DNA of 7,062 nucleotides from Oscillospiraceae bacterium (GCA_009784085.1 WRCJ01000078.1:1-7062), one strand, 5' to 3'. Positions 1 to 5,817 are shown, counted from the first letter of the stretch. Program-made: numbers and translations. The notes: generated by a model not told the origin, from the letters alone.

Positions 1-310
1 AACACCGCGACGGATTCCTCGAACGTGTCCATCCGGGCCGTGACGGATTCCTCCAGCGCGTCGATCCGGGCCGTGTTCGACGCGAGCGCGTCATGCAACA
101 CCGCGACGGAACCCTCGAACGTGTCCATCCGGGCCGTGACGGATTCCTCCAGCGCGTCCATCCGGGCCGTGTTCGACGCGACCGCGTCATGCAACACCGC
201 GACGGAACCCTCGAACGTGTCCATCCGTGCCGTGACGGATTCCTCCAGCGCGTCGATCCGGGCCGTGTTCGCCGCGAGCGCGTCATGCAGCCCCGCGACG
301 GATCCCTCTA
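1..310. repeat. 96-bp tandem repeat, three full copies plus a diverged fourth
   Basis: Copies begin at 1, 97, 193 and (partial, diverged) 289, an exact 96-bp period. Neighbouring full copies differ at about four positions each. The period is a multiple of three, so each copy adds 32 residues to the coiled-coil protein encoded on the minus strand. The array continues to the left edge, so the total copy number is unknown. The near-identity points to recent expansion or homogenisation by slippage or recombination. Confidence 0.95.
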
Positions 311-389
311 GTGCGCCTAGGCGGATATCAATTGGCGCCAGCTTGGTATCCAGCAATTGGCCAATTGCCTCCAATGTCTCCACATCCAC
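1..389 (-). CDS. Repetitive coiled-coil protein, N-terminal part (runs off left edge)
   Basis: I do not recognise a named family. The frame opens with GTG at 389, eight bases after a perfect AGGAGG (398-403), and 129 codons are visible before the window ends. The first 25 or so residues (MDVETLEAIGQLLDTKLAPI...) resemble the start of many small Firmicute hypothetical proteins. From about residue 28 the protein is a tandem array of a 32-residue unit (ALEESVTARMDTFEGSV, then AVLHDALASNTARID). Hydrophobic residues spaced 3 or 4 apart predict a long alpha-helical coiled coil. No signal peptide or membrane segment is visible at the N-terminus, so it is probably cytoplasmic; a cell-surface or fibre role cannot be excluded without the C-terminus. 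It has its own promoter and follows folC after 129 bp in the same direction. The opposite strand is also open here, but the RBS, promoter and coiled-coil pattern support this strand. An upstream in-frame GTG at 398 overlaps the RBS and is less likely. Confidence 0.8.
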   Translation of the reverse strand, partial: MDVETLEAIGQLLDTKLAPIDIRLGALEGSVAGLHDALAANTARIDALEESVTARMDTFEGSVAVLHDAVASNTARMDALEESVTARMDTFEGSVAVLHDALASNTARIDALEESVTARMDTFEESVAV

Positions 390-411
390 AAGGCTCACCT
401 CCTCTCCGAAC

Positions 412-441
412 AGTATAGCACGGATTGCGAGAGCGCGTCAA
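412..441 (-). promoter_or_regulatory. Sigma-70-type promoter of the coiled-coil gene
   Basis: On the minus strand TTGACG (436-441) and TATACT (412-417) are separated by 18 bases. The expected start of transcription, near 405, is only about 16 bases before the GTG start codon, so the AGGAGG site would lie at the extreme 5' end of the mRNA. A 6-bp inverted repeat (ATCCAT at 441-446, ATGGAT at 454-459) overlaps the edge of the -35 box and could be an operator; this last point is inference. The rest of the 390-518 gap holds no supportable gene and no clear terminator for folC. Confidence 0.65.
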
Positions 442-518
442 TCCATATTTATCATGGATAATTCTTCGTCGATACATCGGTAAGTTGACAAACGGGCGGC
501 TTTTTTTGCCTCCTATGC

Positions 519-1793
519 CTATGCCAGTAGCCTCTTGGCTTCGCCGATCATGTAGAGCGAGCCACAAGCCAATATGACATCTTCCGGCCCTGCTAGGGCC
601 AGCGCGCGTGTACACGCCTCGTGCAGGCGCGCATACGCTTCGGTATGCGCGTGATCCCCGGCTAGCCCGGCCAATTCGTGGGCGGGCAGGGAACGCGCCC
701 CCGTGTATTGAGTGGCCAACAAAACCTCGCTACGGCAGGCGATCAGGGGAACGCAGGCTGCGCAGTCCTTGTCGGCCGACATGCCCATGACCGTGATCAG
801 GCGCCGTCCCGACAGCAACGCATCCATCGCCCGGCACAACGCCGCCATTTTAGCCGGGTTGTGCGCCCCGTCGATGAGCCGCATCGGCCGGCGCCCGATG
901 ATCTCCAGCCGCCCCCCCCAGGATACGTCGCGCAAGCCGTCGGCAATGTTCCCCTCGCGCACCGGCAACCCGCTATGGCGCAACGCCCGCGCGGTTTCGA
1001 TGGCTGTCAGGGCATTTTGCGCCTGGTAGCCGCCGATGAGCGGCAGTGCGTACGCCTGCCCTTGGTAGCGGAACCGGGTACCTTCCCAATCGAAGGAAAC
1101 ATCGCCCAGCGCGTCCCAATCGGGGCATACCGGCGTCCCGGCGCCTACCTCCGCGCAACGCCGCCGGATGATCTCCATGACCTCCCCGGGTTGCCCGGCG
1201 CTGGTCACCACCCGGCAGCCGGGCTTGATAATCCCGCATTTTTCCGCCGCGATTTCGGAGAGCGTGCCGCCCAGATACTGCATATGATCGAGGGAAACTG
1301 GCGTAATGACCGCCGCCTGGGGGGCAGGGATCACGTTGGTGGCGTCGGAACGGCCCCCCATGCCGACCTCCAGCACGGCGATATCGCACCCGTGTTCGGC
1401 GAAGCACAATAGAGCCAGCGCGGTCAGCGTTTCAAACTCGGTGGGCTGCGGGCCCCCGTCCGCCAACAGGCCCTCGATGGATTCCCGGGCATGGCTGAGG
1501 CGAAGAGCCCACTCGTCCCCGGTCAGCATCTCCCCGCCGATGCGCAGCCGCTCGCGGAAATCCTCCACGAAGGGGGACACGAACAAGCCGGTCAGCAAGC
1601 CGGACGCGCGCAGGATGGATTCGATCATGGCGGCTGTGGAGCCCTTGCCGTTGGTACCGGTCACATGGACGAAACGGCAGCTGCGCTCGGGATGGCCAAG
1701 TCTGGCGGTAAGCGCCCGGACGCGCTCCAGCCCCGCCTTGGATCCGAAACGTCGAATGCTGTGCAACCAAGCCAAGGCATCATGGAACATCAT
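519..1793 (-). CDS. folC: Bifunctional folylpolyglutamate synthase / dihydrofolate synthase
   Basis: An ATP-dependent ligase of the Mur ligase superfamily that adds glutamate to dihydropteroate and/or to tetrahydrofolate, which retains folates in the cytoplasm. The protein is about 424 residues, a normal length. It shows the P-loop VTGTNGKGST (about 45-54), the central E-V-GMGGR-DATN motif, the S-x-DH motif (SLDHMQYLG), the EKCGIIK segment that carries the family lysine, and the DGAHNP motif that opens the C-terminal ligase domain. All expected motifs are present, with no frameshift. ATG at 1793 is taken as the start; a TTG directly before it (1796) and an ATG directly after it (1790) are alternatives. 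The only RBS candidate is a weak GGGGG, so the exact start is uncertain. The gene is divergent from rpmB. The sequence does not show whether one or both activities are retained. Confidence 0.96.
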   Translation of the reverse strand: MMFHDALAWLHSIRRFGSKAGLERVRALTARLGHPERSCRFVHVTGTNGKGSTAAMIESILRASGLLTGLFVSPFVEDFRERLRIGGEMLTGDEWALRLSHARESIEGLLADGGPQPTEFETLTALALLCFAEHGCDIAVLEVGMGGRSDATNVIPAPQAAVITPVSLDHMQYLGGTLSEIAAEKCGIIKPGCRVVTSAGQPGEVMEIIRRRCAEVGAGTPVCPDWDALGDVSFDWEGTRFRYQGQAYALPLIGGYQAQNALTAIETARALRHSGLPVREGNIADGLRDVSWGGRLEIIGRRPMRLIDGAHNPAKMAALCRAMDALLSGRRLITVMGMSADKDCAACVPLIACRSEVLLATQYTGARSLPAHELAGLAGDHAHTEAYARLHEACTRALALAGPEDVILACGSLYMIGEAKRLLA

Positions 1794-1831
1794 CAAGCGG
1801 ACAACCCCCGAATCAATATTTGCATCCTGGC

Positions 1832-1840
1832 ATTATCACA
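1832..1840 (-). promoter_or_regulatory. Possible extended -10 promoter of folC
   Basis: On the minus strand TGTGATAAT matches an extended -10 element (TGn followed by a TATAAT-like hexamer). It lies about 40 bases before the folC start codon. No good -35 box is present at the usual distance, so this is a tentative call. Confidence 0.3.
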
Positions 1841-1852
1841 GGCAAACCACAA

Positions 1853-1876
1853 ACGCATGAAAAAACGCATGAAAAA
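1853..1876. repeat. 12-bp direct repeat, two copies
   Basis: ACGCATGAAAAA occurs twice in perfect tandem (1853-1864 and 1865-1876), ending four bases before the -35 box of the rpmB promoter. The A-rich halves sit where an UP element would contact RNA polymerase alpha subunits; this role is inference. Confidence 0.85.
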
Positions 1877-1880
1877 ACAG

Positions 1881-1909
1881 TTGCTTTTCTTTAAGGATGC
1901 TGGTATAAT
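1881..1909 (+). promoter_or_regulatory. Sigma-70 promoter of rpmB
   Basis: TTGCTT (1881-1886) and a perfect TATAAT (1904-1909) are separated by 17 bases. Transcription would start near 1916, giving a leader of about 74 bases before the rpmB ATG. Confidence 0.85.
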
Positions 1910-1924
1910 ATTCTCTGTTGTTTA

Positions 1925-1973
1925 TCTGCATGTTCATCTACATGTTTCCTGTTTCCTTTTGCCTGTCTACATG
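1925..1973 (+). other. Pyrimidine-rich rpmB leader with repeated octamers
   Basis: The untranslated leader of rpmB holds TCTGCATG at 1925-1932 and TCTACATG at 1937-1944 and 1966-1973, plus a tandem GTTTCCT (1944-1957). The leader is rich in T and poor in stable structure. A function as a binding site, for example in autogenous control by L28, is conceivable but not shown by the sequence. Confidence 0.4.
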
Positions 1974-1989
1974 ACGAGGAGGTGTCAAA

Positions 1990-2178
1990 ATGGCCAAATG
2001 TAGTTATTGTAATAAGGGTGTGACCTTTGGCATCGCCCTGTCCCACTCCCACAGACGCTCAAACCGTTCTTGGAAACCCAACGTAAAACGAGTGAAAGCC
2101 TTGGTGGACGGCGCCCCGCGCCATGTCCACGCCTGTACGCGGTGCTTGCGCTCAGGGAAAGTGACGCGCGCTGTGTAA
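1990..2178 (+). CDS. rpmB: 50S ribosomal protein L28, zinc-binding form
   Basis: A structural protein of the large ribosomal subunit. The 62-residue product has the normal Firmicute L28 length and motifs: the N-terminal MAKCSYCNKG, a basic middle (SHSHRRSNRSWKPNVKRV) and CTRCLRSGKV near the C-terminus. Two CxxC pairs (C4/C7 and C49/C52) form the zinc site of the C+ form. ATG at 1990 follows GAGGAGG with suitable spacing. The gene is monocistronic, with its own promoter upstream and an intrinsic terminator about 20 bases after the stop codon. It is divergent from folC and convergent with plsY. Identity is secure. Confidence 0.98.
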   Translation: MAKCSYCNKGVTFGIALSHSHRRSNRSWKPNVKRVKALVDGAPRHVHACTRCLRSGKVTRAV

Positions 2179-2198
2179 AACGCGCGGCGAGCACGGCG

Positions 2199-2231
2199 AG
2201 CGCACGGCCATTACGCCGTGCGCTTTGTTTT
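2199..2231 (+). terminator. Intrinsic terminator of rpmB, overlapping the plsY 3' end
   Basis: A perfect 9-bp stem, GCGCACGGC (2200-2208) with GCCGTGCGC (2215-2223), extendable by an A-T pair, closes a six-base loop (CATTAC) and is followed by TTTGTTTT. The stop codon of plsY (TAA on the minus strand, 2211-2213) lies inside the loop, and the T-tract is read on the other strand as Lys-Thr-Lys codons of plsY. A second inverted repeat, CGCGCG at 2165-2170 and 2181-2186, flanks the rpmB stop codon. Confidence 0.88.
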
Positions 2232-2474
2232 CGCGCCTTTTGCGCCTTTCGCACCTTTCGCGCCTTTCGCGCTTGGGCGCCGGCGACCGCGACCGCGCTT
2301 CTTCTTGCGCAGGACTCGCGAACGGCGCCGCGCTACCTTGCGCAAACGCCGGCGCCTGCGCTTGGATGCCTTGCGCCCGCCCCGCTTGCTGCGGTGTCGC
2401 TTGAAGCCCGCCGCGGTCTTGCGGATGGCGCTGGTGGTCTTGCTCTTCACGGCATCCATCATAGCGCGCCCCTT
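2211..2474 (-). other. Histone-H1-like basic tail of PlsY with possible internal translation start
   Basis: This is the 3' part of plsY, beyond the conserved enzyme. Runs such as SKRRRRRLRKVARRRSR and LRKKKRGRGRRR are followed by SAKGAKGAKGAKGAK. At the junction two consecutive in-frame ATG codons (2462 and 2459) follow AAGGGG (2469-2474) with a six-base gap, close to an ideal ribosome binding site. Initiation there would release a separate basic protein of about 82-83 residues. Whether the tail is used fused, separately or both cannot be decided from sequence. Possible ligands are DNA, RNA or acidic phospholipid; no specific function is claimed. Confidence 0.6.
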
Positions 2475-3131
2475 GAAAGAGAACCGGCGTTCGGTCCCAG
2501 CCAAGATTCGCTTGATGTTTTCCCGGTGCATCACGACGAGGAGTACCGTAATGACCGCCGATAACGCCGTTAAGACAATGGTTTCCGCGCCTTCCTCCCG
2601 GTGGAACAGATACATGCAGACCGGCACGCCGGTGACGGCCAAGATGGATCCCAGCGATACCCAGCGGCTTATGATCACCACGACGATAAACAAGGACAGG
2701 CAAATCGTGGCCACCCGCCAGTCCACGAAGGCGACGATCGCCAGGGCGGTCATGACCCCCTTGCCGCCCCTGAAACCGAAGAACACCGGGAAGATATGCC
2801 CAACGATGGTGAACACGCCCGCCAGCAACATGCCCAAGTAGGCCGTGTCATACCCCATCTCCGCGCCGAACCCCGCCAGCAAATAGTATCCAAAGCAAAC
2901 GGTCAAGGCGCCCTTGAGCAAATCGAGCAACGTGACCACGGCCGCCCACTTTTTGCCCATGACGCGCATGGCATTGGTCGTGCCGGCGTTGCCGCTGCCA
3001 TAGTTGCGGATATCGGCTTTCAAAAAAAGCTTGGAAACCAGGAGCGACCCGTTGAGGCTCCCCACCAAGTAGGAAACGATGGGAATGAGGACCAAGCACA
3101 AAACAAAGCTCATCATGCACAATACCCCCAT
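2211..3131 (-). CDS. plsY: PlsY glycerol-3-phosphate acyltransferase with a long basic C-terminal tail
   Basis: An integral membrane enzyme that moves an acyl group from acyl-phosphate (made by PlsX) to sn-glycerol 3-phosphate, giving lysophosphatidic acid. With ATG 3131 the protein is 306 residues; PlsY is usually about 190-220. The core (about 1-220) has the expected hydrophobic helices and three family motifs: GSGNAGTTN (about 45-53), GHIFPVFFGFRGGKG (about 111-125) and HRENIKRILAGTER (about 202-215). The frame then continues into about 87 residues that are roughly 47 percent Lys/Arg with one acidic residue, ending in an Ala-Lys-Gly repeat. I re-read this part codon by codon and found no frameshift. 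The PlsY C-terminus is cytoplasmic in characterised members, so the tail should face the cytosol. Start choice is uncertain: TTG 3134, ATG 3131 and ATG 3116/3113 are all possible and none has a strong RBS. It follows der by about 42 bases and is convergent with rpmB. Confidence 0.95.
   Translation of the reverse strand: MGVLCMMSFVLCLVLIPIVSYLVGSLNGSLLVSKLFLKADIRNYGSGNAGTTNAMRVMGKKWAAVVTLLDLLKGALTVCFGYYLLAGFGAEMGYDTAYLGMLLAGVFTIVGHIFPVFFGFRGGKGVMTALAIVAFVDWRVATICLSLFIVVVIISRWVSLGSILAVTGVPVCMYLFHREEGAETIVLTALSAVITVLLVVMHRENIKRILAGTERRFSFKGRAMMDAVKSKTTSAIRKTAAGFKRHRSKRGGRKASKRRRRRLRKVARRRSRVLRKKKRGRGRRRPSAKGAKGAKGAKGAKTKRTA
2229..2270 (-). repeat. 9-bp repeat encoding Ala-Lys-Gly
   Basis: The unit GCGAAAGGC is repeated nearly five times, in frame with plsY, with only synonymous changes (GGT for GGC, GCA for GCG). 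It encodes AKGAKGAKGAKGAK at residues about 288-301. Confidence 0.95.
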
Positions 3132-3147
3132 CAACTATCCATTATCT

Positions 3148-3168
3148 ATGATCCATGATCCATGATCC
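3148..3168. repeat. 7-bp tandem repeat between der and plsY
   Basis: ATGATCC occurs three times in perfect tandem (3148-3154, 3155-3161, 3162-3168) with a diverged copy running into the der stop codon. It fills most of the short gap before plsY, where a ribosome binding site would be expected. On the mRNA strand it reads as GGATCAT units. Confidence 0.9.
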
Positions 3169-3173
3169 TTGAT

Positions 3174-4496
3174 TCATTTTTCGTTGCGTTGCCTTGCCGT
3201 CATGCGGATGGGCGTGGCGTCCAGGCCGAAAGCCGCGCGGAATTGGTTCTCCAGATAACGCCGGTAGGAAAAGTGAAACAGATTGACATCGTTGACAAAG
3301 GCTACGAGGTGGGGCGGTTGTATGCCGGCTTGCGTGATGTACAGCACCTTGAGGCGGCGGCCCTTGTCCGAGGGCGGCTGTACGCGGGCCTGGGCGTCGG
3401 CCAGCACGCTGTTGAGCTGCCCCGTGGAGACGCGCGTCCTGCTCTGGGCGTACACGCGGTTGATCTCCGGGAAAACGCTGTCCAAGCGGGCGCCGGTCAG
3501 CGCGGACAGGGTTACGACGGGCGCGTAAGGCATAAAAGCCAACCGGGCGCGCACCCCTTCCCGCAGACGTTCTGCGGCCTTCCCGCCCTTCTCGACGAGA
3601 TCCCATTTGTTGAGGACGATGACGGAAGGCTTGCCGGCTTCGTGGGCGATGCCCGCCACCTTGGCGTCTTGCTCGGTGACGCCCTCCCCCGCGTCGATCA
3701 AGAGCAAACAAACCTGGCAACGATCGACCGCCATTTGGGCGCGCAGTACGCTATAATACTCCACCGCATCGTGTACGCGGGCGCGGCGACGCATCCCCGC
3801 CGTGTCGATGAGCACGTAGGAACCATGCCGGTTTTCGAAGGCGCTGTCCACCGCGTCGCGCGTCGTGCCCGGCGTCTCGCTGACAATGACGCGTTCCTCG
3901 CCCAGGATGCGGTTGACGAGCGACGATTTGCCCACGTTGGGTTTGCCGATGATCGCCACCGTGACGGCCTCCCCGGTGTCCCCCCCCTCCGAGGGCGGGG
4001 GGAAAAGGGCGACGCAAGCATCCAGCAGGTCGCCTATCCCCAGCCCGTGGAGGGCGGACAAGGGATAGGGGCGGCCCAGCCCCAAGTTGTAGAACTCATA
4101 CAGCCCCGGATCGTCCGGCCCTACCGAGTCGGACTTGTTGACAGCCAACAGAATGGGCCGCTTGGCGCGCAATAGCATTTGCGCCACGTCAACGTCGGCG
4201 GCTGTCACGCCGGTGCGCAGGTCGGTCAGGAAGAGGATGACATCGGCGCCCTCGATAGCCAGCCCGGCTTGCCGGCGCATGACGCGCAACATCTCATCGC
4301 CGGTATGCGGCTCGATACCGCCGGTATCGACCAGCGAAAACGCCCGCGTCCCCCATTCGCAGTCGGCGTACAGGCGGTCGCGGGTCACGCCGGGCGTGTC
4401 CTCCACGATGGACAGCCGGCGGCCGGCCAGTTTGTTGAATAGCAGCGACTTGCCCACATTGGGCCGCCCCACGATGGCCACGATGGGTTTGTGCAT
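3174..4496 (-). CDS. der: Ribosome biogenesis GTPase Der (EngA)
   Basis: An essential GTPase with two tandem G domains that binds the 50S precursor and helps its late assembly. The 440-residue length is normal. G domain 1 shows GRPNVGKS (10-17), the switch motif PGVTRD (about 35-40), DTGG (57-60) and NKSD (120-123). G domain 2 shows GKPNVGKS (184-191), PGTTRD (about 209-214), DTAGMRRR (231-238) and NKWD (296-299). A C-terminal KH-like domain follows (about 350-440). The residue after the first GKS is Leu rather than the common Thr, which is outside the strict P-loop consensus. ATG at 4496 follows GAGGA, which overlaps the stop codon of the upstream DUF512 gene ten bases away, so the two are probably translationally coupled. 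Identity is secure. Confidence 0.98.
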   Translation of the reverse strand: MHKPIVAIVGRPNVGKSLLFNKLAGRRLSIVEDTPGVTRDRLYADCEWGTRAFSLVDTGGIEPHTGDEMLRVMRRQAGLAIEGADVILFLTDLRTGVTAADVDVAQMLLRAKRPILLAVNKSDSVGPDDPGLYEFYNLGLGRPYPLSALHGLGIGDLLDACVALFPPPSEGGDTGEAVTVAIIGKPNVGKSSLVNRILGEERVIVSETPGTTRDAVDSAFENRHGSYVLIDTAGMRRRARVHDAVEYYSVLRAQMAVDRCQVCLLLIDAGEGVTEQDAKVAGIAHEAGKPSVIVLNKWDLVEKGGKAAERLREGVRARLAFMPYAPVVTLSALTGARLDSVFPEINRVYAQSRTRVSTGQLNSVLADAQARVQPPSDKGRRLKVLYITQAGIQPPHLVAFVNDVNLFHFSYRRYLENQFRAAFGLDATPIRMTARQRNEK

Positions 4497-4506
4497 GGAT
4501 GCATCC

Positions 4507-5817
4507 TCACATATTCACCACGGAATTCATCACGGACTCGATGAAACATCCCCCGTCCACCGGCACGGGGATCACGCTCGCGCCTATGGCGCGGGACACA
4601 TCGCCCGGCGTCAGGTCGTCCAAGAAGATATCCCCCTCAAACCGCAGCATGGTGGCCGGGATGAGCACGCGATCCCCCACGACCCGGCCGCGCAGGGCGT
4701 CGATCAGATCTTGCCCGCAAAGCAACCCAGCCACCGTGACCGTGTCCCCAAACAACCGGTTGGGGATAGCCTCCACCGCGTAGCGCAGGGCGGGGACCCT
4801 GTTTGCCAGGGCGGCGAGCAGCCGGGACAGGAAGGGCGCGGCCGCCACGCCGGTCGCGACGGTGAAGGGGGCCGGGCGCCGTGTGGACGCGGGGGGGAGG
4901 GCTTCCCGAAACGAAGCCTCAAATGAGGTCAAGAGCCCCACGCCGTTATCCAGCTGGGGGTACCCGTCGTAGCTTTCCTCGCCCGGCGGCGCGCGGCCGG
5001 ACAGCAAATAGAACTCGTCGGCGGCATACACCACGCCCATACCGTGGCGGGCGCGTTGGCGGGCGGCCAACGATTCCACAAGGGAGACAATGCCAGCGGC
5101 CTCCGCGCCCTCGAAGGGGCGCAGGGGGCAGAGCCCTTCCCGCCAGCGGGTCAGCCCCACCGGGACCACCGATATGCTTTGCACGGCGGGGAAGATCGAC
5201 AGCAAGTCATCCAGCGTGCCGGCAAGCGCCTCCCCGTCGTTGATGCCCGGGCAGACGACCGCCTGCGCGTGCATGGCAATGCCGCCGTCAGCCAGCCGCC
5301 GCATCAGGGACAGGCATCGCCCGGCCTCCGGGTGTCCGAGGAGCCGTTCGCGCAGGGCGTGGCTGGTGGCGTGTACCGAGATGTAGAGCGGCGAGATGCG
5401 CATCTCCAAGATGCGCCCGATATCCGCCGGCGTGAGGTTGGTCAGCGTGACGTATTGTCCCAGCAAGAAGGACAGGCGGAAGTCGTCGTCCTTGAAATAA
5501 AGGCCGCGCCGCAACCCCGGCGGCAATTGATCGACAAAGCAGAACAGGCATTGGTTGACGCAGGATCGTTGGGTATCCATGAGTTCGCTGTCGAAGGCGA
5601 GCCCGGGGTCCTCGCCCGGCCCTTTGCGGACGACGACCGTCCGAAGGGCGCCGCCCGCGTCCGCCACGGAGATGGGCAGCGCCGCCTCGTAGCTATAGAA
5701 CCGGTAGTCGAGGATATCCTGTATCGGACGCCCGGATATGGTATGCAACCTTTCCCCGACGCGCAGACCCGCGCGGCACGCCGGCGAGTTTGCGGTAACG
5801 CCGGTGATCAAAGCCAT
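4507..5817 (-). CDS. DUF512 family protein (PDZ domain plus radical-SAM-like Fe-S domain)
   Basis: A conserved but uncharacterised protein family, often found next to der in Clostridia. The product is 436 residues. An N-terminal PDZ-like domain (about 1-65, with SPACRAGLRVGERLHTISGR) is followed by CVNQCLFC (C86, C90, C93), a CxxxCxxC pattern as in radical SAM enzymes. Next come the family signature FVDQLPPGLR and YFKDDDFRLSFL (about 94-117), then ISPLYISVHAT and HAQAVVCPGINDG, which fit a TIM-barrel-like core. The C-terminal DUF512 part ends near LDDLTPGDV. It is probably a cytoplasmic iron-sulfur protein; reaction and substrate are unknown. I chose ATG 5817, after GGGTGGGTG, because the PDZ homology begins directly there; the frame is open back to 5916, but that stretch does not look like protein. 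It precedes der by ten bases and follows rpmF by 102. Confidence 0.93.
   Translation of the reverse strand: MALITGVTANSPACRAGLRVGERLHTISGRPIQDILDYRFYSYEAALPISVADAGGALRTVVVRKGPGEDPGLAFDSELMDTQRSCVNQCLFCFVDQLPPGLRRGLYFKDDDFRLSFLLGQYVTLTNLTPADIGRILEMRISPLYISVHATSHALRERLLGHPEAGRCLSLMRRLADGGIAMHAQAVVCPGINDGEALAGTLDDLLSIFPAVQSISVVPVGLTRWREGLCPLRPFEGAEAAGIVSLVESLAARQRARHGMGVVYAADEFYLLSGRAPPGEESYDGYPQLDNGVGLLTSFEASFREALPPASTRRPAPFTVATGVAAAPFLSRLLAALANRVPALRYAVEAIPNRLFGDTVTVAGLLCGQDLIDALRGRVVGDRVLIPATMLRFEGDIFLDDLTPGDVSRAIGASVIPVPVDGGCFIESVMNSVVNM

Noticed and set aside
1..310. CRISPR array
   Set aside because: The repeats are head-to-tail with a 96-bp unit, no unique spacers, and an open reading frame through them.
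25..483. Plus-strand frame through the 96-bp repeats encoding a Ser/Ala-rich repetitive protein
   Set aside because: The minus strand has promoter, AGGAGG and a regular coiled-coil pattern; the plus frame has no RBS and the repeat keeps any frame open.
435..500. Small 17-codon frame from TTG after folC (MSTYRCIDEELSMINMD)
   Set aside because: The nearest AGGAGG is about 17 bases before the TTG, too far, and the frame ends within the -35 region of the next promoter.
494..507. CGGGCGGC plus T7 as a terminator
   Set aside because: No stem of useful length pairs before the T-run, and no plus-strand gene ends there.
500..515. AGGAGG plus A7 tract resembling a programmed frameshift site after folC
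   Set aside because: It lies after the folC TAG stop codon (a second in-frame TAG follows), so translating ribosomes would not reach it in frame.
678..1412. Long plus-strand open frame opposite folC
   Set aside because: It is antisense to a complete folC with all motifs, has no RBS, and has the composition expected of a GC-rich shadow frame.
2211..2480. Frameshift or assembly error creating the PlsY tail
   Set aside because: The frame was followed codon by codon from HRENIKR to the stop without a break, and the strongly biased, repeat-ended composition is not what a random out-of-frame read gives; resequencing would settle it.
3162..4175. 337-codon plus-strand open frame opposite der
   Set aside because: der on the minus strand shows every GTPase motif; the plus frame has no RBS or recognisable domain.
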